Below, piece by piece: positions 41,443-50,648 of a DNA stretch of 64,000 nt. Each line of letters opens with the position of its first letter. Within the stretch, counting starts at the first letter, position 1. This DNA is from Lachnoclostridium sp. UBA903. Its GTDB lineage: Bacteria > Bacillota > Clostridia > Lachnospirales > Lachnospiraceae. The notes below the pieces were generated by a model that was not told where the DNA came from, did not search any database, and saw nothing but the letters and a program-made list of their open reading frames with translations. The stretch spans positions 30,605 through 94,604 of the forward strand of contig DBEP01000015.1 of the NCBI GenBank assembly GCA_002294045.1, written 5' to 3'. The position numbers were made by a program, and so were the translations under genes.

Positions 41443-42876
41443 ATGGCTAAGGAAAAGAAATTAGTGGAAGCAATTACCTCAATGGAAGAGGATTTTGCGC
41501 AGTGGTACACGGATGTGGTTAAAAAAGCAGAATTAATTGACTACTCCAGTATAAGGGGATGTATGATTTTAAGGCCCAACGGTTATGCCATTTGGGAGAA
41601 TATCCAGAAAGAGCTGGACAGAAGATTTAAGGAAACCGGTGTGGAAAATGTATATCTGCCCATGTTTATTCCGGAAAGCCTTTTGCAGAAGGAAAAAGAT
41701 CATGTGGAGGGTTTTGCGCCTGAAGTAGCCTGGGTTACCCACGGGGGACTGGAGCCTTTGCAGGAGAGATTGTGTGTAAGGCCCACTTCCGAAACCTTAT
41801 TCTGTGACTTGTATTCCAATATTATACAGTCTTACAGGGACCTGCCTAAATTATATAATCAATGGTGCTCAGTTGTAAGGTGGGAAAAGACAACAAGACC
41901 GTTCCTGCGTTCCATGGAATTTCTGTGGCAGGAAGGCCATACGGCACATGCCACGGCAGAAGAAGCAGAAGAGAGAACCATCCAAATGCTAAATGTATAT
42001 TCTGATTTCTGTGAACAGGTTCTTGCAATTCCCATGATTAAGGGAAGAAAAACGGATAAGGAAAAATTCGCAGGCGCCCATTCGACGTATACCATAGAAG
42101 CCATGATGCACGACGGCAAGGCACTGCAATCCGGCACCAGCCATAATTTCGGAGACGGTTTTGCCCGTGCTTTTGATATTCAGTATACGGATAAGGACAA
42201 TACCCTCCAATACGTACACCAGACCTCCTGGGGCCTGTCCACACGTATCATCGGTGCCATCATCATGGTACACGGGGATGACAGCGGTTTAGTCCTGCCT
42301 CCCCGAATTGCACCGGTTCAGGTTATGATTACTCCCATAGCGCAGCATAAGGAAGGGGTACTGGGGAAAGCCTTTGAACTTAAGGAAAAGCTGGGAGCTT
42401 TCCGGGTCAAGGTGGATGATTCCGACAAGAGCCCCGGCTGGAAATTCAGCGAACAGGAAATGCGCGGTATTCCCATTCGTATTGAAATCGGGCCTAAAGA
42501 TATGGAAGCAAACCAAGCGGTTATTGTACGCCGTGATACCAGGGAAAAGATTGCTGCATCCCTGGATAATATGGAAGCGGCTGTTGGAGAAGTGCTGGAT
42601 AGCATGCAGGAGGAAATGCTTAAAAGAGCCAGGGAGCACCGTGATACTCATACTTATAGTGCCGCCGGCTTTGAAGAATTTAAAGAGGCCGTTGCAGGCA
42701 GGCCCGGATTTGTTAAGGCCATGTGGTGCGGGGACAGAGCCTGTGAAGATACCATTAAAGAGCAGACCGGAGCTACTTCCCGCTGTATACCTTTTAAACA
42801 GGAAGAAATTGCGGACACCTGCGTATGCTGCGGCAAAAAAGCCAAAACCATGGTTTATTGGGGCAAAGCTTATTGA
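41443..42876 (+). CDS. proS: Prolyl-tRNA synthetase (short, archaeal/eukaryotic-type)
   Basis: The 477-aa class II synthetase charges tRNA-Pro. Motif 2 region VVRWEKTTRPFLRSMEFLWQ, motif 3 HQTSWGLSTRIIGAIIM and the C-terminal zinc-type domain (YSAAGFEEF; CVCCGKKAKTMVYWGKAY) identify the short type without the editing insertion seen in E. coli. The chain ends in the conserved Tyr. ATG 41443 follows AAGGAGAG; the frame extends upstream to 41407 without a site. It is controlled by the preceding T-box. Confidence 0.95.
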   Translation: MAKEKKLVEAITSMEEDFAQWYTDVVKKAELIDYSSIRGCMILRPNGYAIWENIQKELDRRFKETGVENVYLPMFIPESLLQKEKDHVEGFAPEVAWVTHGGLEPLQERLCVRPTSETLFCDLYSNIIQSYRDLPKLYNQWCSVVRWEKTTRPFLRSMEFLWQEGHTAHATAEEAEERTIQMLNVYSDFCEQVLAIPMIKGRKTDKEKFAGAHSTYTIEAMMHDGKALQSGTSHNFGDGFARAFDIQYTDKDNTLQYVHQTSWGLSTRIIGAIIMVHGDDSGLVLPPRIAPVQVMITPIAQHKEGVLGKAFELKEKLGAFRVKVDDSDKSPGWKFSEQEMRGIPIRIEIGPKDMEANQAVIVRRDTREKIAASLDNMEAAVGEVLDSMQEEMLKRAREHRDTHTYSAAGFEEFKEAVAGRPGFVKAMWCGDRACEDTIKEQTGATSRCIPFKQEEIADTCVCCGKKAKTMVYWGKAY

Positions 42877-42932
42877 TGTAACTCAGAGCAAGCACACTCT
42901 AAATTAATAAGCAGCCATTACTAAGTAAATAT

Positions 42933-43019
42933 AAAATAAGAGGCAGTTGCAAATAGTTAATTTATGTCCGGAGTATGGGTTTATATTCTTGAATTTTGCA
43001 ACAGCCTCTTATTTTTTTA
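42933..43019 (+). terminator. Terminator after proS
   Basis: AAAATAAGAGGC (42933-42944) and GCCTCTTATTTT (43004-43015) pair, with an inner TTGCAAA/TTTTGCAA extension, followed by a T-tract. A CACACTCTA motif lies at 42893, just after the proS stop. Confidence 0.85.
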
Positions 43020-43114
43020 TTTGACAAAGCAAGATTGTTATTGAAGGTTGTTATACTGTAAAACTTCGGCTATAATATAAAAAACGAATCTTATGTGCGG
43101 GAAAGGATTTATCA

Positions 43115-44536
43115 ATGAAGATAGAACTGCCACGGGAAGTGGATTATATTATAAACGAATTAATAGAACATGGTTATGAGGCATATGCGGTCGGCGGCTG
43201 TATCAGGGATTCCATCCTGGGTAAGGAACCGGAGGATTGGGATATTACTACTTCTGCCAAGCCGTCTGAAGTTAAGAAAATATTCCGCAGGACAGTAGAT
43301 ACGGGCATCCAGCATGGTACCGTAACCGTTATGCTGGATAAGCGGGGTTATGAAGTCACTACCTACCGGATTGACGGAGAATATGAAGATAACAGACACC
43401 CCCAAAATGTTGAATTTACCGTGGATTTATCGGAAGATTTAAAAAGGCGGGATTTTACCATCAACGCAATGGCATATAATAAGCAAAAAGGACTGGTAGA
43501 TATATTTAACGGTCTTTGTGACCTGCAAGAGGGAATTATCCGCTGTGTCGGAAGCGCGGCAGAACGTTTTGACGAAGATGCACTTCGTATTTTAAGGGCT
43601 ATCCGGTTTTCCGCCCAGCTGGGCTTTGAGATTGAAGGTGAGACCTTAAAAGCAGTTACGGAGAAGGCCGCAAAGCTGCAATTCATCAGTGCCGAACGGA
43701 TTCGCGCGGAACTGAATAAACTTATACTCTCCCCGCATCCGGATAAATTAATCGACACATATAAAGCAGGAATTACAAAGGTGGTACTTCCGGAGCTGGA
43801 TGCCATGATGGAAACACAGCAGAATAGCCCTCATCACATTTATAATGTAGGAATTCATACCATAAAAGCGTTGGAGCAAGTGGGACATCAGAAGGAGTTA
43901 TGGGAGAACGGGACAGATAAGCAAAAGCAGAACATGGATAATAAAAGTCAGAATGATGGAATGAATTTTAATCAGAAAGAATTGTTAATTCTGCACTGGG
44001 CCATTTTACTGCATGATGTGGAAAAACCCGGCTGTAAGGTCAGTGGGCCCGAAGGGGATCATTTTTACGGACATGCTGAGAAAGGGGCGGAGACTGCTAG
44101 AAATATTTTAAGAAGATTGAAATTTGATAATGAAACCATTGATACGGTATACCGGCTGGTAAGATGGCACGATTACCGGTTTGCTCTTACGCCGCAGGGA
44201 ATGAGGAGAGCGGTAAATAAAATCGGAAACGATATTATGGATTTATTATTCGAATTAAAAACGGCAGATATCTTGGCTCAGAATCCTGAGGAGAGAAAAG
44301 AAAAATTTGAAAATCTGGCCCAGGCTAAATTACGGCTGAAAGACATACGGGCTAAAAACGAATGTGTGAATCTTAAGATGCTGAAAATTAACGGCAGGGA
44401 TTTAATTGATATGGGCTTTAAACCGGGCCGGTCAATGGGAGAAACCCTGGAACGATTGCTGGAGCAGGTTCTGGAAAATCCCCTGCTTAACGAGAAACAG
44501 ACGTTATTGGACATGGCCAGGCAGTATAAAAATTAA
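43115..44536 (+). CDS. cca: CCA tRNA nucleotidyltransferase
   Basis: The 473-aa enzyme adds or repairs the 3' CCA end of tRNA. Head-domain motifs are AVGGCIRDSILGKEPEDWDI (GGxxRD and DxD), the template arm KRRDFTINAMAYN, EDALRILRAIRFSAQLGFEI and SAERIRAELNKLI. The C-terminal half is an HD domain (HWAILLHDVEKPG) with a charged, low-complexity insert NGTDKQKQNMDNKSQNDGM. CCA addition can be inferred; separate A- and CC-adding activity cannot be excluded by sequence. Start follows gggaaaggatttatca. Confidence 0.93.
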   Translation: MKIELPREVDYIINELIEHGYEAYAVGGCIRDSILGKEPEDWDITTSAKPSEVKKIFRRTVDTGIQHGTVTVMLDKRGYEVTTYRIDGEYEDNRHPQNVEFTVDLSEDLKRRDFTINAMAYNKQKGLVDIFNGLCDLQEGIIRCVGSAAERFDEDALRILRAIRFSAQLGFEIEGETLKAVTEKAAKLQFISAERIRAELNKLILSPHPDKLIDTYKAGITKVVLPELDAMMETQQNSPHHIYNVGIHTIKALEQVGHQKELWENGTDKQKQNMDNKSQNDGMNFNQKELLILHWAILLHDVEKPGCKVSGPEGDHFYGHAEKGAETARNILRRLKFDNETIDTVYRLVRWHDYRFALTPQGMRRAVNKIGNDIMDLLFELKTADILAQNPEERKEKFENLAQAKLRLKDIRAKNECVNLKMLKINGRDLIDMGFKPGRSMGETLERLLEQVLENPLLNEKQTLLDMARQYKN

Positions 44537-44685
44537 AACGGATAACTCCATAGGTATACAAAAAAACCTCCTGTTTTTATCAATAAATCCCTGTTTTTCC
44601 TGTCATGAATTAGAATCCTTTATCATAGGATTAAAAGAGACACCCCTATGTAACGGTGCAATAGTTTGGGTCAGGAGGCTTTCCT

Positions 44686-45768
44686 ATGGAGGATAGAAAT
44701 CTAGAATTATTTAGACAATATAATATAAAAATCTACAATACATACAGAATCAGGGGGGCATTTATTTTAGAGACAGATAAGGGACTCAAGCTATTGAAAA
44801 GCTTGGAGAGTTCGAAAGTCCGCATCGATTTTGAGAATACTGTGCTGGAGTATTTGACTGTACAAAATTACCCTTGTGTAGATTTATATGTCAGGAATAA
44901 TTCCAATGAAATTATAACCGAAGATGGTTCTGGGAATAAATATGTTTTAAAAAACTGGTTTCCGGGAGAAGAATGCAATTTAAGGGACGAGGGAGATGTT
45001 GCCGATGCTGCCGTTAATCTGGCAATCCTGCATACCCTGCTGCGTGAAGTTCCTATAACGGAAGAACAGTTACTGCATAATTCGAATGCCGATTTAATGG
45101 AGGTTTTTGATAAAAGAAACCGGGAACTTAGACGGGTCAGAAGTTATATACGGGAGAAAAGAAAAAAAAACGAATTTGAATTGTGTTATTTAAACTGTTA
45201 TGACGATTTCTATGAACAGTCCCAGGCAGCAACCGGATTGCTGGGGAAATCCAATTATGCACAGCTGATGAAGGAAGCCGTGGAACACAGGTATATCTGT
45301 CATGGCAATTATACTTATCATAATATCATTATGTTAACTCCGGGCTTATTAGGCTATAGCGGCTGGAAACCCTCCGGAAGTGAAGAATCTTTATCCGCGG
45401 CAGGCTTAAGAGGAAGTATTAAGGCCAATATGGCAACCACGAACTTTGACAAGGCCTGTATCGGTGTGCAGATTACGGATTTATATCAGTTTATGCGCAA
45501 GGTCATGGAGAAAAACGACTGGGACCTTGATATCGGGAGCATGGTTTTGGATAATTATACCCGTATATTGCCTGTAGATAAGGATGAATTGAAACTTTTG
45601 TATATATTGCTTTTATATCCGGAGAAATTCTGGAAGATTACGAACTTTTACTATAATGGGAAAAAATCATGGGTTCCCCAGCGTAATATACAAAAATTAA
45701 TCGGGATACAGGAACAGAGGGAGAGAAAGAAGCAATTTCTGAATTGTATGGCTGATATAATAAATTGA
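44686..45768 (+). CDS. CotS-like spore coat/aminoglycoside-phosphotransferase-fold protein
   Basis: The 360-aa protein resembles the CotS/YutH group of kinase-fold spore proteins: YRIRGAFILETDKGLKLLKS, YVLKNWFPGEECNLRDEGDV, AVNLAILHTLL. The usual catalytic HGDxxxxN motif is degenerate, reading CHGNYTYHNIIML, with Asn replacing the catalytic Asp. Probably deposited in or needed for the spore coat rather than phosphorylating a drug. Start ATG follows AGGAGG. Confidence 0.82.
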   Translation: MEDRNLELFRQYNIKIYNTYRIRGAFILETDKGLKLLKSLESSKVRIDFENTVLEYLTVQNYPCVDLYVRNNSNEIITEDGSGNKYVLKNWFPGEECNLRDEGDVADAAVNLAILHTLLREVPITEEQLLHNSNADLMEVFDKRNRELRRVRSYIREKRKKNEFELCYLNCYDDFYEQSQAATGLLGKSNYAQLMKEAVEHRYICHGNYTYHNIIMLTPGLLGYSGWKPSGSEESLSAAGLRGSIKANMATTNFDKACIGVQITDLYQFMRKVMEKNDWDLDIGSMVLDNYTRILPVDKDELKLLYILLLYPEKFWKITNFYYNGKKSWVPQRNIQKLIGIQEQRERKKQFLNCMADIIN

Positions 45769-45867
45769 GGTTTTAAGTAAATGGTTGCTTAACAAGGCAG
45801 AATCGTCTATAATAAAATTACCTGTAAAGGGCTGCCGTTGCGGATTTGACTATTAGGAGTAATCTTA

Positions 45868-45897
45868 GGCCTGGTACAATCCGCACCGGGCCCTTTT
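45868..45897 (+). terminator. Terminator between the CotS-like and PEGA genes
   Basis: GGCCTGG (45868-45874) pairs with CCGGGCC (45886-45892) and is followed by CTTTTC. The PEGA gene Shine-Dalgarno begins soon after. Confidence 0.55.
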
Positions 45898-45925
45898 CGT
45901 AATATCCTTAAAGCGGAGGATTAAC

Positions 45926-47377
45926 GTGGACGATAAGATAATTGAGTATGAAGAACATAAGAAAAATATAAAAGGTATGTTTCCCTTTTTATTATTCGGA
46001 GCTTTTTTCGTTATTTTAATAGTAATGGTTTTAACGGTTGCGGCCCAGAATACTGTTAAAACCGGCTCCGGCCGGACTGCGGGTAGCGGTGAAAATACCG
46101 GAGATAATAAAGGAGATGTACAGCTTCTGGCAGTTCTTAAGGAGATTGATACCGGTTCAGGTACCATGACCCTGTTGGATACCGGCAGCGGACAAGATAT
46201 TATACTGCAGTATTCCGGCAGTACCAATATAACAGATAAATATGAAAAAGTGATTGCCGCTTCCCAGCTGAATCCGGGAGAAATGGTGGATGCCTGTTAT
46301 AACGGGGATACTTTCAGGCTTACGAAGCTTCAGATATCTGTCCTGGCCTGGGAATATAAAGGCGTTACGAATTGGAGCCTGGATAACACTAAGGGTAGTT
46401 TTACTATTGCGGAATCCAGGTATAAATACTCTATGGATATGGTAATTGTAAAAGACGGCAGTTTTCTGGATATTAACGACCTGGACCCGGTAGATGAGCT
46501 TGTCGTAAAAGGCTGCGACAGGGAAGTTTGGTCCGTCATAGTAACCAAAGGTCATGGTACCGTCCGTTTTGAGGATTATGAAGATTTTATCGGAGGTACG
46601 GTATACATAGGAAACCGGGAGATATTGCCTGTCGTTTCTGATATGTCGGTTACCGTGCAGGAGGGCGGCTATGAAGTTACCATGGAGAAAGGAAGCCTTA
46701 AGGGTACCAAGGGAATAGAGATACAACCTTTTACGGAAGCGGTCCTTAATATGGGAGAATTTAAATTGCCTCCAGTAGAGAAGGGCACGGTAAAGTTCCA
46801 TATAACCCCGGAGGGGGCGGACCTTTATATTGACGGTGAACTGAAAGATTACGGCAAGGCAATCGAGCTGGAATATGGGAAGCACAGCATTAAAGTAGCA
46901 CTGGGAGGCTATACCACCTATTCCGGGAAACTGGAAGTGGAAGGTACTGTTAAAACAGTATCCATAAGCCTGGTTGAATCACAAAATACAGGGGATAAAA
47001 CAGATTCGGAAAACCAGGATACCGGGGAAAGTACAGGAAATAATGGGAATGATAACACCAAAGATGAGGATACGGCAGAGGAAGATTCTCAAGATAACGG
47101 AGAAGGGAATGATTCCCTGGGCAGCAATAATACGAATTCGAATTATACAGAGGTAAAAGCGGAGCAAAATATATATATTCAGGAACCGGAAGGGGCCAGC
47201 GCTTATTTTGACGGTCAGTTTAAAGGTACCGTGCCAACCAGTTTTCCTAAGGAAAGCGGAACCCATTATATTACTTTAATTCAATCCGGATATATGACTA
47301 AAACCTATACGGTTGTTATTAAGGATGACGGTGAGGATGTGAAATACAATTTTTCCGGTTTAGACAAATCGGAGTAG
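45926..47377 (+). CDS. Membrane-anchored PEGA domain protein
   Basis: The 483-aa protein has one N-terminal transmembrane helix (FPFLLFGAFFVILIVMVLTV), a beta-rich extracellular region, a PEGA domain near residue 290 (KFHITPEGADLYIDGELKDY) and a second at the C-terminus (NIYIQEPEGASAYFDGQFKG). A Ser/Asn/Asp-rich linker joins them. PEGA domains are surface folds of unknown binding role. GTG 45926 follows GGAGG. A PrcB-like lipoprotein gene follows 72 bases later. Confidence 0.85.
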   Translation: MDDKIIEYEEHKKNIKGMFPFLLFGAFFVILIVMVLTVAAQNTVKTGSGRTAGSGENTGDNKGDVQLLAVLKEIDTGSGTMTLLDTGSGQDIILQYSGSTNITDKYEKVIAASQLNPGEMVDACYNGDTFRLTKLQISVLAWEYKGVTNWSLDNTKGSFTIAESRYKYSMDMVIVKDGSFLDINDLDPVDELVVKGCDREVWSVIVTKGHGTVRFEDYEDFIGGTVYIGNREILPVVSDMSVTVQEGGYEVTMEKGSLKGTKGIEIQPFTEAVLNMGEFKLPPVEKGTVKFHITPEGADLYIDGELKDYGKAIELEYGKHSIKVALGGYTTYSGKLEVEGTVKTVSISLVESQNTGDKTDSENQDTGESTGNNGNDNTKDEDTAEEDSQDNGEGNDSLGSNNTNSNYTEVKAEQNIYIQEPEGASAYFDGQFKGTVPTSFPKESGTHYITLIQSGYMTKTYTVVIKDDGEDVKYNFSGLDKSE

Positions 47378-47449
47378 ATTATTAGGCCTTTTTGCATATT
47401 TTGGGACTTCCAACATAGAATAAATATAGGAAGTTCTATGGAGGTCAAG

Positions 47450-47866
47450 ATGCGAAGGCTTAGGATGATATTGCTTCTGTTTGGAGTGATGGGAAGTAGT
47501 TTACTATTCACCGGGTGTAAGTCTGAAAATACCGATATTAAGAAAATCAAGGATTTGGAATTTACAGTAGTAGAGGATGCGGATGTTCCGGAGCAGCTGA
47601 TGCAGATAATAAACGAAAAGAAGAAAGAACCTTTTAAAATGTCTTATTCTAATGCAGACAATTTGTATATAGTGGTAGGGTACGGGGAACAGCCCACGGG
47701 AGGTTACAGTATTTCCGTTGATGAATTATTTCTGACTTCCAACGCAGTTTATATTGATACAAACCTGATAGGCCCTTCGGAAAAGGATTACGTTACCAAT
47801 GCGGTTACCTATCCGTATGTTGTAGTAAAAACGGAATTTATTGACAAAAGTGTAGTGTTTAAGTAA
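47450..47866 (+). CDS. PrcB-like lipoprotein
   Basis: The 138-aa protein has a lipoprotein signal ending LLFTGC, then the C-terminal domain KDLEFTVVEDADVPEQ ... VGYGEQPTGGYSISVDELF ... VTYPYVVVKTEF, which matches the PrcB_C domain known from a Treponema protease complex. In Firmicutes such proteins are usually of unknown function. ATG 47450 follows GGAGG, five bases away; the in-frame ATG 47438 lies before that site. The pairing with a PEGA protein hints at a shared envelope role. Confidence 0.78.
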   Translation: MRRLRMILLLFGVMGSSLLFTGCKSENTDIKKIKDLEFTVVEDADVPEQLMQIINEKKKEPFKMSYSNADNLYIVVGYGEQPTGGYSISVDELFLTSNAVYIDTNLIGPSEKDYVTNAVTYPYVVVKTEFIDKSVVFK

Positions 47867-47888
47867 CATATGCCAGGTACATATTATG

Positions 47889-47932
47889 ACAGTCTGGAAA
47901 AGTATTAGAATGCTGTTTCCAGACTGTTTATT
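47889..47932 (+). terminator. Terminator after the PrcB-like gene
   Basis: ACAGTCTGGAAA (47889-47900) and TTTCCAGACTGT (47916-47927) form a perfect 12-bp stem, then TTATTATT. Confidence 0.85.
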
Positions 47933-47933
47933 A

Positions 47934-47965
47934 TTCAATAGGAAATTATGTTCTATTGCATAATA
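47934..47965 (+). repeat. TCCTATGAG element, copy 3 (diverged)
   Basis: TTCAATAGGAAATTATGTTC then TATTGCATAATAA follows directly after a terminator T-tract. The first 14 bases match copy 2 at 18881, and AATAG...CTATT keeps the hairpin. The next 300 bases to the veg promoter are AT-rich and show no gene. Confidence 0.55.
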
Positions 47966-48266
47966 AGCCCGACCGGCCAGACTCTTTCTCTTCTTGTTTG
48001 ACAGGAAATTTCTTAAATTTCTAAAAGCAGAACATTCCGGGAATCAGCCTGGATATGATAATAAAATCCGTAAATCGCTAAAATATGTATATTTTAGTAA
48101 ATACACAGAAATAAAAACACTATAAATTGTGCATAATAACTAAAAATTAATGGATAAATTTTTTATTTATTAAAATCGTTACAAGACTTTGCAAAAAATT
48201 ACAATTCTATTTGGTCCCTTTTTTGTATACAAGTCGCTAAAAAAACTTAAGTTGTCAGAATATTTG

Positions 48267-48295
48267 TTGACAGGCCGGAAATTACGTGCTATAGT
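48267..48295 (+). promoter_or_regulatory. Strong promoter of veg
   Basis: TTGACA (48267-48272), 17-bp spacer, TATAGT (48290-48295), about 100 bases upstream of the veg start. The veg promoter is a classic strong sigma-A promoter in Bacillus, which fits. Confidence 0.85.
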
Positions 48296-48397
48296 AGCGG
48301 TAGCTGTATTTTCGGTATTTATGTCCGGAGGAATATAAGACATGATAGAATACGAAATTCTATTATAAAGTTGTACTACCTTAAGGAGGCTATTATT

Positions 48398-48640
48398 ATG
48401 ATGAAACAGGCAGATGTTAGCAAGGTTCGCAGAGAAATAATAAGTCACGTAGGAAGCAGAGTAAAGATTAAGGCGAATAGAGGCAGAAATAAAATGGATA
48501 TAACAGAAGGCATTATTACTCAAACGTATCCCAGTATTTTTCTCATACAGATTGATGACGGTGTAAGCGATTCGACAAAGGTTGTATCTTTCAGCTATGC
48601 GGATGTATTAACCAAAGATGTACAAATGATGTTGTGCTGA
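48398..48640 (+). CDS. veg: Veg protein
   Basis: The 80-aa protein MMKQADVSKVRREIISHVGS ... GSRVKIKANRGRNKMDITEGIIT ... FLIQIDDG matches Veg of Bacillus and Clostridia, a conserved protein linked to biofilm formation and expressed from a very strong promoter. The ATG pair at 48398/48401 follows AAGGAGG; the upstream 9 codons open to 48371 lack a site. The ispE gene, its usual neighbour in Bacillus, lies 2.7 kb away. Confidence 0.93.
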   Translation: MMKQADVSKVRREIISHVGSRVKIKANRGRNKMDITEGIITQTYPSIFLIQIDDGVSDSTKVVSFSYADVLTKDVQMMLC

Positions 48641-48667
48641 TTATAATAAACTTAAGATAAAGAGAGG

Positions 48668-48715
48668 CTTCAATTTATTGGCGTATAAACCTACGAAATA
48701 AATTGAAGTTTTTTT
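48668..48715 (+). terminator. Terminator of veg
   Basis: CTTCAATTTATT (48668-48679) and AATAAATTGAAG (48697-48708) form a 12-bp stem followed by seven T. Confidence 0.88.
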
Positions 48716-48716
48716 G

Positions 48717-48750
48717 TTTCATAAAAAAGTTCGTCCTATGAGACAAAAAC
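48717..48750 (+). repeat. TCCTATGAG element, copy 4
   Basis: TTTCATAAAAAAGTTCGTCC then TATGAGACAAAAAC sits directly on the T-tract of the veg terminator. GTTCGTCCTATGAGA is identical to copy 1 at 6168. The CGCTCCGCTTTTT that follows adds a hairpin with AAAAACG. Confidence 0.6.
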
Positions 48751-48895
48751 GCTCCGCTTTTTATCGCACTGCGGCGGATTGGAATTATGTTGCTGACACA
48801 CTATCAGTAATTGCCGGGGTTTTGTATGAAATTCTTTATTCATAAAAATCATGCCTTCCGAATATGATATGGTATAAGACAAGGAGGGATTTTTC

Positions 48896-50467
48896 GTGGA
48901 GCTGATTAAGAAAAATGTTCACATGAATAAATTGAAGTGTCAAAGCAGTCTTCAGCTTACCTTAGATGATGATTTTAATGTTCCCGATGTGAAACCGGAC
49001 ATCTATAAAGTGATTAAAGAACAGGGCGCTGTTAAAATTAATGATGTTAAGATGTTGAACGGAAAGCTGATGATTAAAGGCTCTCTTTACTTTAATATGC
49101 TGTATTTAAGTGATGAGAATGTCAGGCCGGTACATAATATGTCAGGTGAAGTGCCATTTGACGAAATGATCCATTTGGATGAAGCCTGTGCGGGTGACGA
49201 AGCTGTAATTAATTGGGAATTGGAAGACCTGACAACCGGGATAATTAATTCCAGGAAAATCAGCGCAAAGGCAATCGTAAAGCTCACGGTTCTGGTAGAA
49301 GAATTGTATGATGAGTCTACGGCTGTTTCCATAGAAGGCGACGACGACGACGTTCAATTTGTAAATAAGAACATTACAGTAACCGATATTGCAGTGGATA
49401 AAAAAGATACTTACCGTGTAAAAGAACAGATACATCTGCCGTCTAACAAAGGAAATATTTCAGAAATTTTATACAGCGAACTTGAATTAAGAAATCCTGA
49501 GGTAAGATTACTGGAGAATAAATTCAACATTAAAGGTGAAATTTTGGTATTTACTTTATATGCAAGTGAAAATGAAGATAATCCGGTAGAGTATTTTGAA
49601 ACGGAATTACCGTTTGGCAGCACAATCGATTGTAACGGCTGTATGGAAGAAATGATTGATAATATTGATTTTTCCATTGCCAGTAAAAGTTTGGAAGTCA
49701 TGCCGGACGCAGACGGAGAAGAAAGAATTATCGATGTGGAAACCGTATTGGAAATGGGAATCAAAATATACGGGGAAGAAGAACTGGAATTATTAAATGA
49801 TGTATATTCTCCTGTAAAAGAACTGGTACCTGTCTTTAAGGATGCCCACTATGAAAATCTCCTGGTTAAGAACAACAGCAAGGCAAGGGTGAACGACCGG
49901 GTTAAGATTACAGGCAATCAGCCGGAAATTCTACAGATCTGCCATGCTGCCGGTGAGATAAGGGTGGATGATATTGAACTTGTGGAAAACGGACTGGAAG
50001 TCAACGGGGTTCTGGAAACCCAGATACTTTATATTTGTGCGGATGATAATAAACCCCTGGATTCCGTTAAGGGTATTATTCCCTTTACACAGACGATTGA
50101 AGCTAAGGGTATAAAACCTACCAGCATATACCGGGTGAAACCTGCATTGGAACAGCTCAGTGTCATGATGCTGGACAGCGAAGAAATCGAAGTAAAAGCC
50201 GGAATCGGATTAAATGCCATTATATTTGATACCATTACGGAACCTATTATTACGGATATCGAATCCTATGATTTAGATTATGACAAATTACATAACATGC
50301 CAAGCGTGATAGGCTATATCGTAAAAAGTCAGGACAGTTTGTGGAATATTGCAAAAAGATTCTATACCACTGTGGACAGAATCAAAGAGCTTAACGATTT
50401 GGAAGATAACAACATTAATATCGGCGAAAAATTGATTATCATGAAAAAGGTAGACAGATTAATATAA
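48896..50467 (+). CDS. SPOCS (DUF3794) and LysM spore protein
   Basis: The 523-aa protein has repeated SPOCS-type domains (FNVPDVKPDIYKVIKEQG; KARVNDRVKITGNQPEIL) and one C-terminal LysM domain (IGYIVKSQDSLWNIAKRFYT ... INIGEKLIIMK). Proteins of this architecture in Clostridia are tied to spore-coat or cortex morphogenesis, where LysM binds peptidoglycan. GTG 48896 follows AAGGAGGG. No signal peptide, consistent with mother-cell localisation. Confidence 0.88.
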   Translation: MELIKKNVHMNKLKCQSSLQLTLDDDFNVPDVKPDIYKVIKEQGAVKINDVKMLNGKLMIKGSLYFNMLYLSDENVRPVHNMSGEVPFDEMIHLDEACAGDEAVINWELEDLTTGIINSRKISAKAIVKLTVLVEELYDESTAVSIEGDDDDVQFVNKNITVTDIAVDKKDTYRVKEQIHLPSNKGNISEILYSELELRNPEVRLLENKFNIKGEILVFTLYASENEDNPVEYFETELPFGSTIDCNGCMEEMIDNIDFSIASKSLEVMPDADGEERIIDVETVLEMGIKIYGEEELELLNDVYSPVKELVPVFKDAHYENLLVKNNSKARVNDRVKITGNQPEILQICHAAGEIRVDDIELVENGLEVNGVLETQILYICADDNKPLDSVKGIIPFTQTIEAKGIKPTSIYRVKPALEQLSVMMLDSEEIEVKAGIGLNAIIFDTITEPIITDIESYDLDYDKLHNMPSVIGYIVKSQDSLWNIAKRFYTTVDRIKELNDLEDNNINIGEKLIIMKKVDRLI

Positions 50468-50582
50468 TCGGATGCTCATAGCAGGTAAAATTCGCTGTTC
50501 CGGTACATCCAAGCTATACGGCTCTGCCCTGAATCGGCACGTGATTAACCGTTCTGTATTTATGACAGGGCCTGAAATTAAT

Positions 50583-50612
50583 AATGTGTACGCGGATTAA
50601 CCGGTACACATT
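50583..50612. terminator. Convergent hairpin between the SPOCS gene and the 50649 gene
   Basis: AATGTGTAC (50583-50591) and GTACACATT (50604-50612) are perfectly complementary; flanks are AT-rich on both sides, suiting a bidirectional terminator. Confidence 0.6.
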
Positions 50613-50648
50613 AAATCAGTATGGCAATATTTATCAGGCGGCAAAAAC

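Noticed and set aside
42374..42907. A 177-codon plus-strand frame inside proS
   Set aside because: It overlaps the conserved catalytic and C-terminal parts of proS in another frame.
46157..46885. A long (242-codon) minus-strand frame inside the PEGA gene
   Set aside because: It is a shadow of a well-supported coding gene; no start site or family similarity.
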